This document shows, in pieces, positions 41,732 to 49,280 of a DNA stretch of 64,000 nt; positions within the stretch are counted from its first letter, which is position 1; the number at the start of each line of letters is the position of its first letter. The notes under the pieces were generated by a model. The model saw only the letters and a program-made list of their open reading frames with translations. It was not told the DNA's origin and searched no databases. The stretch is taken from positions 992,001 to 1,056,000 of the forward strand of contig NZ_LR723670.1 of NCBI RefSeq assembly GCF_902502825.2, read 5' to 3'. The translations under genes were made by a program, and so were the position numbers. This DNA comes from Pseudorhizobium flavum. Lineage in GTDB: Bacteria; Pseudomonadota; Alphaproteobacteria; Rhizobiales; Rhizobiaceae.

Positions 41732-42147
41732 ACACGCTCATCCTGCGCACCGTCGCCCCGCCGATCACGGCCCTGATGCTGGTCTTTTCCGTGTTCGTGC
41801 TCCTGCGCGGCCATAATGAACCGGGCGGCGGCTTCATCGGCGGGCTGATCGCCGTTTCGGCGCTTGCGATCTACGGCATCGCCTATGGTGTGTCGGCTGT
41901 CCGACGAGCCATCCGTTTCCATCCCCTGGCCATTGCCGGCTTCGGCCTGCTTATCGCCACGCTGTCCGGCTTCCTGTCGCTTTTCGTCGGCGCACCCTTC
42001 ATGACCGGCTTGTGGATCTATCCGAGCTTCTTCGGCGTGGAACTGGCGCTCGCCACCGTGATCTCCTTCGACATCGGTGTCTACTTCGTGGTTCTCGGCG
42101 CGATTTCCTCGATCGCGCTCGCGCTTGAGGAAAGGGAGACGGATTGA
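41728..42147 (+). CDS. mrpB: Mrp antiporter subunit B
   Basis: 139 residues with four helices and the MnhB signature: [37 protein letters not shown] at the start, then [34 protein letters not shown]. Its ATG overlaps the mrpA stop (ATGA), and its own stop overlaps mrpC the same way, so translation is coupled. Confidence 0.96.
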   Translation: MNTLILRTVAPPITALMLVFSVFVLLRGHNEPGGGFIGGLIAVSALAIYGIAYGVSAVRRAIRFHPLAIAGFGLLIATLSGFLSLFVGAPFMTGLWIYPSFFGVELALATVISFDIGVYFVVLGAISSIALALEERETD

Positions 42148-42524
42148 TGGAAGCGATCTTCTCGATTCTGATCGGCGTCTTCTTCGGCGCCGCCGTCTAC
42201 CTGATGCTCTCCAAGCACAGCGTTCGAATCCTGCTGGGCATCGCCATCCTCGGCAATGGGGTCAACCTCTTGCTCTTTACCGCCGGTCGCCTGACGCGCG
42301 AAGTGCCGCCGATTATCCCGGGCGGCATGGACGTCCTGCCGGCCGGTGCCGCCAACCCGTTGCCGCAGGCCCTGATCCTCACGGCCATCGTCATCTCATT
42401 CTCCTTCTTCGCCTTCCTGCTCGTGCTGACCTATCGCGGCTATCAGGAACTCGGCACCGACAATACCGACGAGATGCGGCTTGCCGAGCCGCAGAACGAA
42501 CCCGTTCCGCCGCTCGGTTACTGA
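42144..42524 (+). CDS. mrpC: Mrp antiporter subunit C (NuoK-like)
   Basis: 126 residues with three helices resembling Nuo[42 protein letters not shown], a loop with PPIIPGG, and [26 protein letters not shown]. The C-terminal 25 residues are polar. The start overlaps mrpB by four bases. Confidence 0.96.
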   Translation: MMEAIFSILIGVFFGAAVYLMLSKHSVRILLGIAILGNGVNLLLFTAGRLTREVPPIIPGGMDVLPAGAANPLPQALILTAIVISFSFFAFLLVLTYRGYQELGTDNTDEMRLAEPQNEPVPPLGY

Positions 42525-42540
42525 CAGGACACACTGACGG

Positions 42541-44127
42541 ATGGCCGCAACCACTTCCGCCCCTATCGATCTGTCCGCCGCCATGGTGATGGCGCCGACG
42601 CCTGTTGCCGATTGGCTGGTGATCGCCCCCATATGCCTGATGATCGCGCTTGGCGCCATCCTCGTCATGGTCCGCCACAGGGTGCATCTGCATGGCTGGA
42701 TCGCCATTCCCGGCCTGGTGGCGCTCGTCGTGCTCGACAGCCTTCTGCTCTGGCGCGTCGCCCATGCCGGGCCCTTCACCATGACCGCCGGCCGCTGGCT
42801 GCCGCCCTTCGGCATCTCCTTCACGGCCGATCTCTTGGGCGCACTCCTGGCGCTTGCGTCCGCGATCGTGGCGCTCGCCGCCGGCATCTATGCCCTGCGC
42901 GACATCAACACGACCGGCCGCCGCTACGGCTTCTTCCCGTTCCTGATGCTGCTGATGGCCGGCGTGACCGGCGCATTCCTGACCGGCGACATCTTCAACC
43001 TCTATGTCTGGTTCGAGGTGCTGCTGATCTCCTCCTTCGGCCTGCTGATCCTGGGATCGGAGCGGGAGCAGATCGACGGAGCGTTGAAATACGCGATCCT
43101 CAACTTGATCGGCACGACGCTTTTCCTGATTTCGGTCGGCTATCTCTATGCCATCTTCGGCACCCTCAACATGGCCGACATTGCCCGCCAGGCGAGCGCG
43201 TATGCGGACACTGCCCCGCTCATGACACTGAGCGCGCTGTTCATCCTTGCCTTCGCCATGAAGGCTGCCGCCTTCCCGGTGAACTTCTGGCTTCCTGCGT
43301 CCTACCACACGCCGCGCATCGTCGTCGCGGCGCTGTTTGGCGGCCTCCTTACCAAGGTAGGCGTCTACGCGCTGATGCGGGTCATGGTCATGCTCTTTCC
43401 GCTGCAGCGGGAGGAGTTGAGCCTCGTCATCGCCGTCTCGGCTGCGCTCACCATGGTCATCGGCGCGCTCGGCGCGCTGGCGCAGAACGACCTCAGGCGC
43501 ATGGCGGGCTTTGCAGTGATTGCCGGCATCGGCAACGTGATGGCCGGCATCGCGATCGGCGGCACGGCCGGCACAGGCGGCGCCATCCTCTATGCCCTCC
43601 ACTCGATCGTCGCGATGACGGCGCTCTATCTCCTGGTCGGCGAAGCTGCCCGCATCGGCGGTTCCTGGTCCCTCCAGACGCTTGGCGGCATCTACCGCCA
43701 GGCGCCGTGGGTGGCTGCGGGCGCCTTTGTCATCTTCTTTGCGACCGCCGGCCTGCCGCCGTTTTCGGGACTCTGGCCGAAGATCGTGCTGTTGAAGGCG
43801 GCGCTCGACATCGGCGCCTGGTGGCTCTCGGCCGCGATCCTCGTCTCCGCGTTCCTGATCACGCTGGCGCTCGGCCGCGTCTTCCTGCTCGCTTTCTGGC
43901 GGCCGCGACCGGGCGGTGATGCAGCCGAGCCCGCGGCCGCCGTCGCCGCGCCGCTCGCTGCGGGGGCGTGGGAGCGCTCGGGGCCCCTTGCGGGGCTCGT
44001 CCTCCTTCTCGTCTTCTTCGGCCTGTTTCCGGAAGTGCCGGTACGGCTGTCCCAGGCGGCCGCCTCGAGCCTTGCCGATCCGGCCGCCTATATCCAGTCG
44101 GTCTTCCCGGCAGGAGATGTCGAATGA
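42541..44127 (+). CDS. mrpD: Mrp antiporter subunit D (NuoM/N-like)
   Basis: 528 residues, about 14 helices. Proton-channel motifs include VWFEVLLISSFGLLILGSE (Glu in helix 5), AFAMKAAAFPVNFWLPASYHTPRIVVAALFGGLLTKVGVYALMR (essential Lys) and LAQNDLRRMAGFAVIAGIG. It forms the second proton path of the complex with MrpA. A short Ala-rich loop (EPAAAVAAPLAAG) sits near the C-terminus. The 16-base gap after mrpC is the longest in the operon. Confidence 0.96.
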   Translation: MAATTSAPIDLSAAMVMAPTPVADWLVIAPICLMIALGAILVMVRHRVHLHGWIAIPGLVALVVLDSLLLWRVAHAGPFTMTAGRWLPPFGISFTADLLGALLALASAIVALAAGIYALRDINTTGRRYGFFPFLMLLMAGVTGAFLTGDIFNLYVWFEVLLISSFGLLILGSEREQIDGALKYAILNLIGTTLFLISVGYLYAIFGTLNMADIARQASAYADTAPLMTLSALFILAFAMKAAAFPVNFWLPASYHTPRIVVAALFGGLLTKVGVYALMRVMVMLFPLQREELSLVIAVSAALTMVIGALGALAQNDLRRMAGFAVIAGIGNVMAGIAIGGTAGTGGAILYALHSIVAMTALYLLVGEAARIGGSWSLQTLGGIYRQAPWVAAGAFVIFFATAGLPPFSGLWPKIVLLKAALDIGAWWLSAAILVSAFLITLALGRVFLLAFWRPRPGGDAAEPAAAVAAPLAAGAWERSGPLAGLVLLLVFFGLFPEVPVRLSQAAASSLADPAAYIQSVFPAGDVE

Positions 44128-44597
44128 CGACTTATATCTTCAACGTACTCTTCGCGGTCATTTGGGTGGCGATCACCGGTAGCGCCACCCTCGTCAACCT
44201 GGTGTTCGGCTTCTTTATCGCGACGATCGCGCTATGGATCGTGCGTGGCGAGATGGGCGGGCCGCAATACTGGCTGCGCGTTCGCCGTATCCTGTCTCTG
44301 CTTCGCCTTTTCCTGAAGGAACTCGCGATGTCCGCCATCCGGGTCGCGATCATGGCCTTTAGCCCGAGACTTGATCTGAAGCCGGGCATATTCGCCTTCC
44401 CGTTGACGGTCGACCGGGATTTCGAGATCACGCTGCTCGCAAACCTCATCACGCTGACGCCCGGCACGCTTTCGGTCGACGTCTCCGCCGACAGCAAGGT
44501 CCTCTACGTGCACGCGCTCGATTGCTCCGATCCCGAGGCGGCGAGGCGTGACATTGCCGATGGATTCGAACGCAAGATCCTGGAGGCCTTCCGCTGA
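44124..44597 (+). CDS. mrpE: Mrp antiporter subunit E
   Basis: 157 residues from ATG 44124, overlapping the mrpD stop by four bases. Two or three N-terminal helices precede the MnhE block: [20 protein letters not shown] [16 protein letters not shown], then [45 protein letters not shown]. The stop overlaps the mrpF start (TGATG). Confidence 0.95.
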   Translation: MTTYIFNVLFAVIWVAITGSATLVNLVFGFFIATIALWIVRGEMGGPQYWLRVRRILSLLRLFLKELAMSAIRVAIMAFSPRLDLKPGIFAFPLTVDRDFEITLLANLITLTPGTLSVDVSADSKVLYVHALDCSDPEAARRDIADGFERKILEAFR

Positions 44598-45265
44598 TGA
44601 CGGCAGACACCATCACCCAGTTCGCCGTCCATGTCGGCCTCCTCGTCCTCGGTGCTTCCTTCCTGTTGACCGTCTGGCGCGTCATCAAGGGCCCGACCCT
44701 GCCCGACAGGGTCATCGCGCTCGACATGCTGGTCGGCATCGTCATGGGCTTCATTGCGCTGATTGCGATCCGCACCGGTTTCACGCTCTACATCGACATC
44801 GCCATCTCGCTCGGCCTGGTCGGCTTCCTGGCAACCGTAGCCTTCGCCCGCTTCATCCTGTCGCGAAAGCGCCGGGGAGGGGAGGACGGTTCTCCTCCCG
44901 AGCCGGTGGAGCCGGAGCTGAAGCCTGTGACGCAGGACGCGTCAAAGCATGCCGCGGTGAAGAGCCGCGCCAAGGACCGGCCTTCCCCCGCGGCAGCTCC
45001 AGACCCTGTTCCAGAGCGGACTGCAGCTAGGATCATGCCGGTGGTTGCCGATGCAAGCCCGGCAGAAGCGCCGGCCAAGCCTGCCACCCGCAAGGCGGAT
45101 GCGACCAAGGCCAACGCCGCAAAGGTGAAGATCGCCAAGGCCAAGGCAGCGGGCAAGGCTGCTGGCGCCGCGGAGGCGGCTGCGGGCCCGGCCAAGGCCA
45201 CGAAGCCCCGTACGGCAACCAAGCCCACCAAACCCGCCAAGCCGGCAAAGAAGGACACGCCGTGA
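44597..45265 (+). CDS. mrpF: Mrp antiporter subunit F with a long Ala/Lys/Pro tail
   Basis: 222 residues, about twice the family's usual 90-120. Residues 1-90 are a normal MnhF: three helices with [38 protein letters not shown]. Residues 93-222 form a hydrophilic tail, acidic and proline-rich at first, then dominated by Ala, Lys, Pro and Thr ([20 protein letters not shown] and [12 protein letters not shown]), like bacterial histone-H1 or AlgP tails. The frame is intact and overlaps mrpG, so the tail is translated. Its role is unknown. Confidence 0.93.
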   Translation: MTADTITQFAVHVGLLVLGASFLLTVWRVIKGPTLPDRVIALDMLVGIVMGFIALIAIRTGFTLYIDIAISLGLVGFLATVAFARFILSRKRRGGEDGSPPEPVEPELKPVTQDASKHAAVKSRAKDRPSPAAAPDPVPERTAARIMPVVADASPAEAPAKPATRKADATKANAAKVKIAKAKAAGKAAGAAEAAAGPAKATKPRTATKPTKPAKPAKKDTP

Positions 45266-45606
45266 TGGACATCCTGTTTGCGCTCGTCACTGCCGCACTG
45301 ATCCTCGTCGGCGCCGTCTTCGTCCTCGCGGCTGCCCTCGGTCTCAACCGGTTCCCGGATCTCTATTCCCGCATGCATGCGGCGTCGAAGGCCGGCACGG
45401 TTGGATCGGCGCTGATGCTGATCGCCGTCGGCATCCATGCCGCCGATCTCGCCATTCTCGCGCGCTCGTTCGCGGGCTTCTTATTCTTCGTGCTTACTGC
45501 CCCGGTTTCGGCACATCTGCTTGCCAAGGCTGCGCACGAGACTGGCTATCCCCTGTCGGATATCTCGGTACGGGATGACATGAAGAAAGATCAAGTTAAG
45601 CTTTAA
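45265..45606 (+). CDS. mrpG: Mrp antiporter subunit G
   Basis: 113 residues from ATG 45265, overlapping the mrpF stop (TGATG); a GTG three bases earlier is possible. Three helices with the MnhG signature: [36 protein letters not shown] and [21 protein letters not shown]. It closes the operon. No terminator hairpin was seen directly after it; an AT-rich stretch follows. Confidence 0.95.
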   Translation: MDILFALVTAALILVGAVFVLAAALGLNRFPDLYSRMHAASKAGTVGSALMLIAVGIHAADLAILARSFAGFLFFVLTAPVSAHLLAKAAHETGYPLSDISVRDDMKKDQVKL

Positions 45607-45996
45607 TACTACCTATTTTTCTGGGTGATTTATTGCGACACCGATGTGACAAAAGCTCACATGGCATCGCTACTTGTGGTAAATTTGGAAAATATTGCCT
45701 CCGCTTGAACTTCATCCTTGGAGTTTCCATTTACTTGGTGCTACGGGAGTAACGGCCAAGTGTGATGCTTGCATGAAGATGCATGTCCCGATTCGGAGAC
45801 GAGGCATTCCTTTATTGCAAAGGTTCTCCTCCGGATTTCATCTTCCTGCAATGCGTTGGGGCTCTATTGCGGTGCGGGCCGCAAGCGAGCGGGCATCTTG
45901 CGATGCCTCACCTCTGGCGATGTCCATAATGTACTGTGGCGCGGTTTTGCTTTGGACGCGTCACGACAACGATAAGAAAAGACAGGAGACGTCCAA
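45607..45996 (+). promoter_or_regulatory. Long AT-rich leader upstream of mucR
   Basis: The 390-bp gap between mrpG and mucR is less GC-rich than its surroundings, with T-rich runs (CTATTTTTCTGG and GATTTATTG near 45612-45632). MucR/Ros proteins bind AT-rich DNA and often repress their own gene, so operator sites are expected here. An open frame at 45695-46000 has no family and no Shine-Dalgarno and I do not call it. Confidence 0.45.
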
Positions 45997-46425
45997 ATGA
46001 CAGATGTGGCACCGATCAAGGGAGATAGTCTCCTGGTCGAACTGACGGCAGATATCGTCGCGGCCTATGTTAGCAATCATGTGGTTCCGGTGGGCGAATT
46101 GAGCCACCTCATTTCCGACGTCCATGCGGCGCTCAACAATACCTCGACTCCGACTCCCGTCGCTGCGGTCCCGGAGAAGCCGAAGCCGCCCGTGCCGATC
46201 AAGAAGTCGATCGAGGAGGATTACCTCATCTGTCTGGAAGACGGGCAGAAGTTCAAGTCTCTGAAGCGGCACCTGATGACCCACTACAACATGACGCCCG
46301 ATGAATATCGCGAGAAGTGGGGTCTCCCGGCCGATTATCCGATGGTGGCGCCCGCCTATGCGGAAGCCCGTTCCCGTCTCGCCAAGCAGATGGGGCTCGG
46401 ACAGCGCCGCAAGCGCGGCAAGTAA
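45997..46425 (+). CDS. mucR: Ros/MucR zinc-finger transcriptional regulator
   Basis: 142 residues, ATG preceded by GACAGGAGAC. N-terminal oligomerisation segment ([19 protein letters not shown]), then the prokaryotic C2H2 zinc finger: Cys in YLICLEDG, then [38 protein letters not shown] with two His. The first zinc-ligand Cys of the usual pair appears replaced (YLICLEDGQ gives CxxD), as in MucR/Ml-type proteins. It controls exopolysaccharide, motility and symbiosis or virulence genes in rhizobia. It has its own terminator. Confidence 0.95.
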   Translation: MTDVAPIKGDSLLVELTADIVAAYVSNHVVPVGELSHLISDVHAALNNTSTPTPVAAVPEKPKPPVPIKKSIEEDYLICLEDGQKFKSLKRHLMTHYNMTPDEYREKWGLPADYPMVAPAYAEARSRLAKQMGLGQRRKRGK

Positions 46426-46449
46426 GCGCGACTGCCATACTGAGACCTG

Positions 46450-46486
46450 AAGGGTCGGAAGCATTGCTTCCGACCCTTTCCTTTTT
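46450..46486 (+). terminator. Rho-independent terminator of mucR
   Basis: A perfect 13-bp stem (46450-46462 with 46466-46478) with a 3-nt loop, followed by TCCTTTTT, 24 bases after the mucR stop. Confidence 0.9.
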
Positions 46487-46615
46487 GGGGGCAGGCGGGG
46501 ATAGAGGAAGGAAGAAATTCACATCATGTTTGGCGGAAGCGGTGAAATGTGATGGGAAATCAGCTGCAGGCGCGCTAAAGCCTCATTTTCCTTATCCCCT
46601 TTGCACCCAAGGATG

Positions 46616-46631
46616 TAGGAATAAATTCCTA
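46616..46631. promoter_or_regulatory. 16-bp palindrome before the DnaA-like gene
   Basis: TAGGAAT-AA-ATTCCTA is a perfect dyad four bases before the GAGGAG ribosome site of the gene at 46646. It could be an autoregulatory operator. Confidence 0.4.
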
Positions 46632-46645
46632 TTCGAGGAGTTGTC

Positions 46646-47065
46646 ATGTCATCCGAAAGAACTTTTCAGTCCGGTGCTTCCGGTCCGCCCCTGCCTCCCA
46701 CGGAGGTGCGCTGGCCTCCGCACCGCATCCACTCGCTCCCGCTCAGGACCACGTGTCGCATCGTCCGGCAGGTGGTGGAAGAGATGGTCCTCCTGTTCGG
46801 CGACCGCGTGCTGGTCCGGCGCGACCGCCGCCGGCTGGCCTGCCACGTCCGGCAGATCGCCATGTATGTCTGCCATGTCGCGCTAAGGATATCGCAGACG
46901 GATATCGGCGATGCTTTCGGCCGCGACCGCACCACGGTGCGCCACGCCTGCCATGCGGTCGAGGATCGCCGCGATGACCCGGTGTTCGATGATTTCATCT
47001 CCGCCATCGAGCGCATCGTCGTTGCGGTCTTCGGCACGCTGGAGGTTGCCGCCCATGACGGATGA
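46646..47065 (+). CDS. DnaA domain-IV-like helix-turn-helix protein
   Basis: 139 residues, ATG behind GAGGAG. After a proline-rich 40-residue start, residues about 65-120 match the DNA-binding domain IV of the replication initiator DnaA: RQIAMYVCHVALRISQTDIGDAFGRDRTTVRHACHAVEDRRDD, including the RDRTTV-HAC box-recognition motif. The AAA+ domain of DnaA is absent. It overlaps the DUF6456 gene by 11 bases. It may bind DnaA boxes without initiating; target and role are unknown. Confidence 0.88.
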   Translation: MSSERTFQSGASGPPLPPTEVRWPPHRIHSLPLRTTCRIVRQVVEEMVLLFGDRVLVRRDRRRLACHVRQIAMYVCHVALRISQTDIGDAFGRDRTTVRHACHAVEDRRDDPVFDDFISAIERIVVAVFGTLEVAAHDG

Positions 47066-47855
47066 GTGGACCAAGAGCGAGATGCGCGACCTGCAGCGCC
47101 TGCTCCGCCGCCTCTTGCGCGGCCCCTGCAAGTTCAGCACCGGTGACGGTGGCACGCTTCACCTTGCCGACCTTCCAGGTGCCTTTCCCCCCGCCCTTAT
47201 AGCGCGGATCGAGCGTCGTGGCCTGCTGGTCAAAGGCGCCGGTAGACTGGCCGCAACCGGCGCGACCGCCGCCTTCCTGCGGCGCGCCCTCCTGCCCGAG
47301 GATGCCTTCGCAGGGCAGCACCGGATCGAGGTCGACGTGTCCGTGGAATATGAAGGCCAACGACAGTCCGCGCGACGAAACCTCGCGGAATCCCCTCTGT
47401 CGCTGCTGGCGCGCCTCAAGGACAGGACCGGACAGGACTTCTTTCCCGAAGAGGCGCGGGAGGCGGGCGAGCGGCTTCTGTCGGACTTCCACCGGGCGCA
47501 GCTGCGCCCACGCGTCGCAGCCACATGGGAGCCGCGGCTTTCCAGTCGCGGCAAGGGACAGGCTGGAGGGCAATCGGAACTGGCAGATAGCGCCATCGCT
47601 GCCCGCCAGCGTTTCTCCCGCGCCGTCGAAGCGATGGGGCCGGAGCTTTCCGGCGTCGCCGTCGATGTCTGCTGCTTCGAGAAGGGGCTGGAGACGGTCG
47701 AGCGGGAGCGGCAGTGGCCGGCGCGTTCGGCCAAGCTGATGCTGCGGACGGCGCTGCTGGCCCTCGCTCGTCACTATGCGCCGCCGGCGCCGCAGCGCCG
47801 CACCAGCCACCATTGGGGAACAGAAGGCTATCGCCCGCCGCTCTCCCAACCATGA
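47055..47855 (+). CDS. DUF6456 domain protein
   Basis: 266 residues from ATG 47055, inside the end of the DnaA-like gene. An N-terminal winged-helix-like part (residues about 5-70, RDLQRLLRRLLRGPCKF and ALIARIERRGLLVKG) is followed by the DUF6456 block: AESPLSLLARLKDRTGQDFFPEEAREAGERLLSDFHRAQLRPRVAATWE, then AIAARQRFSRAVEAMGPELSGVAVDVCCFEKGLETVERER and SAKLMLRTALLALARHY. Function unknown. Overlap with the DnaA-like gene suggests joint action on DNA. Confidence 0.88.
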   Translation: MTDEWTKSEMRDLQRLLRRLLRGPCKFSTGDGGTLHLADLPGAFPPALIARIERRGLLVKGAGRLAATGATAAFLRRALLPEDAFAGQHRIEVDVSVEYEGQRQSARRNLAESPLSLLARLKDRTGQDFFPEEAREAGERLLSDFHRAQLRPRVAATWEPRLSSRGKGQAGGQSELADSAIAARQRFSRAVEAMGPELSGVAVDVCCFEKGLETVERERQWPARSAKLMLRTALLALARHYAPPAPQRRTSHHWGTEGYRPPLSQP

Positions 47856-47858
47856 GCC

Positions 47859-48281
47859 TCAGGCCGCCGCCTTCAGTCGCGCCTCATCGCGGATGCGTTT
47901 GACCATGGAACGCAGGCCGTTGGCGCGCTGCGACGACAGATGCTCCACGAGACCGATGCGGTCGAAGATCTCGATCGCGTCGGTCCGGGCAATCTCGGAG
48001 GCGTGCTTGCCGGAATAGACGGCGAGCACGATCGCCACCAGCCCGCGCACGATATGGGCGTCGGAATCGCCTTCGAAGGTGAGGACGGGATCGGCGCTGC
48101 CATCTTCCGGATGGCTGACGAGCCAGACCTGGCTGGCGCAGCCCTGGACCTTGTTCTGGGCCGTGCGCTTCTGCTCCGGCAGTTCCGGCAGGGCCTTGCC
48201 CAGTTCGATCACGTACCGGTAGCGGTCCTCCCATTCGTCGAGGAAGGCAAAGTCGTCGATGATCTGCTCGAGCGTCGCCAT
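47859..48281 (-). CDS. sufE: SufE-family Fe-S assembly sulfur acceptor
   Basis: 140 residues from ATG 48281 (GGAG upstream). SufE takes persulfide sulfur from the desulfurase SufS in Fe-S cluster assembly. The catalytic cysteine is in QNKVQGCASQVWL (about residue 49), followed by GDSDAHIVRGLVAIVLAVYSGK and the C-terminal LSSQRANGLRSMVKRI. No suf operon adjoins it; a separate sufE is common in alphaproteobacteria. It is convergent with the DUF6456 gene, three bases between stops. Confidence 0.94.
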   Translation of the reverse strand: MATLEQIIDDFAFLDEWEDRYRYVIELGKALPELPEQKRTAQNKVQGCASQVWLVSHPEDGSADPVLTFEGDSDAHIVRGLVAIVLAVYSGKHASEIARTDAIEIFDRIGLVEHLSSQRANGLRSMVKRIRDEARLKAAA

Positions 48282-48342
48282 GGAATGCTCCATCCTTGTC
48301 TTAGCCACGCATATAGGAAGGATCGGCGCCGGGGTGAACAGA

Positions 48343-48372
48343 AAAAAGGCCGTGAGGCGAAAACCTCACGGC
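48343..48372 (-). terminator. Rho-independent terminator of the DUF5330 gene
   Basis: On the minus strand a 9-bp stem (48372-48364 with 48357-48349) and a 6-nt loop are followed by CCTTTTTTCTG. It lies between the DUF5330 and sufE genes, so they are separate units. Confidence 0.85.
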
Positions 48373-48464
48373 TCAGCAAAGGCTGAAGTCGGGCAGGCAG
48401 TCCGACGCCGGAACCCGGACAATGGTCTCCGGCGCAAGAGGTGAATTCGAAGGCGGTAGCCGGG

Positions 48465-48893
48465 TCAGTTCTGCGCCGGTCGCTTCATGGGGAGCGGGAC
48501 TGTGGTGGCCGGCGCTCCATCTGTCTCGGCCAGGAGAGGCCGGGTGGAGGCGGTCGTCAAGGGCTTCTCCGGCATGGGCTGCGGGTTTGCGACCTCAGCC
48601 ACCGCCGGCGTATCGTCGGCAAACTGCTTGTCCAGCAGTTCGAAGGCAACGCGGGCGCCTTCCTTGGCGCGCTGTCCGAGAACGGCGATCGATTCGGCGC
48701 CCTTTTCGCAGACCTGCGGCTTCTCGATGCAGATGGCGCTCAGATACTGATAGGCCTGCGCGGCGGCACTGACGGCATCCTGCATCTCGATCTGCTGGCT
48801 GCCGCTCACCTCGGCGACCGGGCGGCCGCTGAAGTAGGAGAGCCCCACCAGCACCATCGCAAATGTCAAACCGGTCTTGATCAGAAACCACAT
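48465..48893 (-). CDS. DUF5330 protein
   Basis: 142 residues from ATG 48893. It has one N-terminal hydrophobic helix (MWFLIKTGLTFAMVLVGLSYF), then a soluble helical part with AVSAAAQAYQYLSAICIEKPQVCEKGAESIAVLGQRAKEGARVAFELL including two cysteines, and a proline/threonine-rich tail. This matches the Rhizobiales family DUF5330, membrane-anchored and of unknown function. Confidence 0.85.
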   Translation of the reverse strand: MWFLIKTGLTFAMVLVGLSYFSGRPVAEVSGSQQIEMQDAVSAAAQAYQYLSAICIEKPQVCEKGAESIAVLGQRAKEGARVAFELLDKQFADDTPAVAEVANPQPMPEKPLTTASTRPLLAETDGAPATTVPLPMKRPAQN

Positions 48894-49280
48894 TTCCCTG
48901 TCCACCACCCGTGAATGCCCAAAATGCCCTTGAATGCCTTTGGGCCCGCCGGGTCGTTCCCGGTCTTGACGCCAACCTAGCCGCGAGAAGCAAACCCGCC
49001 TTTGACGCCGGTCGGCAAATTTTCGCGGAATTTATCTAAAATGCGATCTTTTCTCCCGTTCGGATGGCGGTCGGCAGCATTCGTCGCGAATCCTGCCGTC
49101 GACCGTTAAGCATAATTGCGGCGCTTCGGCGGAGTTCCCAGTGCTTTCTCCGCCCGTGCTTGCCGCAATCCTTAACGCGATAGGGAAAATGCAAGCAAAT
49201 CCGTCGCTTACGCCCCGTTAACCACGAGCGGAAAAGGCTCGCCCAAGGCGTGTCAAAACGGGAAACCGGGGGCTTTCGGG
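48894..49280. other. 387-bp intergenic region with clustered TTAA sites
   Basis: No gene is seen. The promoters of the DUF5330 gene (-) and the histidine kinase gene (+) must lie here. Four TTAA motifs (near 49105, 49171, 49217 and, just past the gap, 49312) stand out in GC-rich sequence. None pairs into a full TTAA-N7-TTAA site. Confidence 0.4.

Noticed and set aside
42391..43602. 403-codon open frame on the minus strand
   Set aside because: It is antisense to mrpD; His/Asp/Arg-rich composition without a domain.
45695..46000. 101-codon open frame in the mucR leader
   Set aside because: No Shine-Dalgarno, no domain and an odd composition; it overlaps the mucR start.
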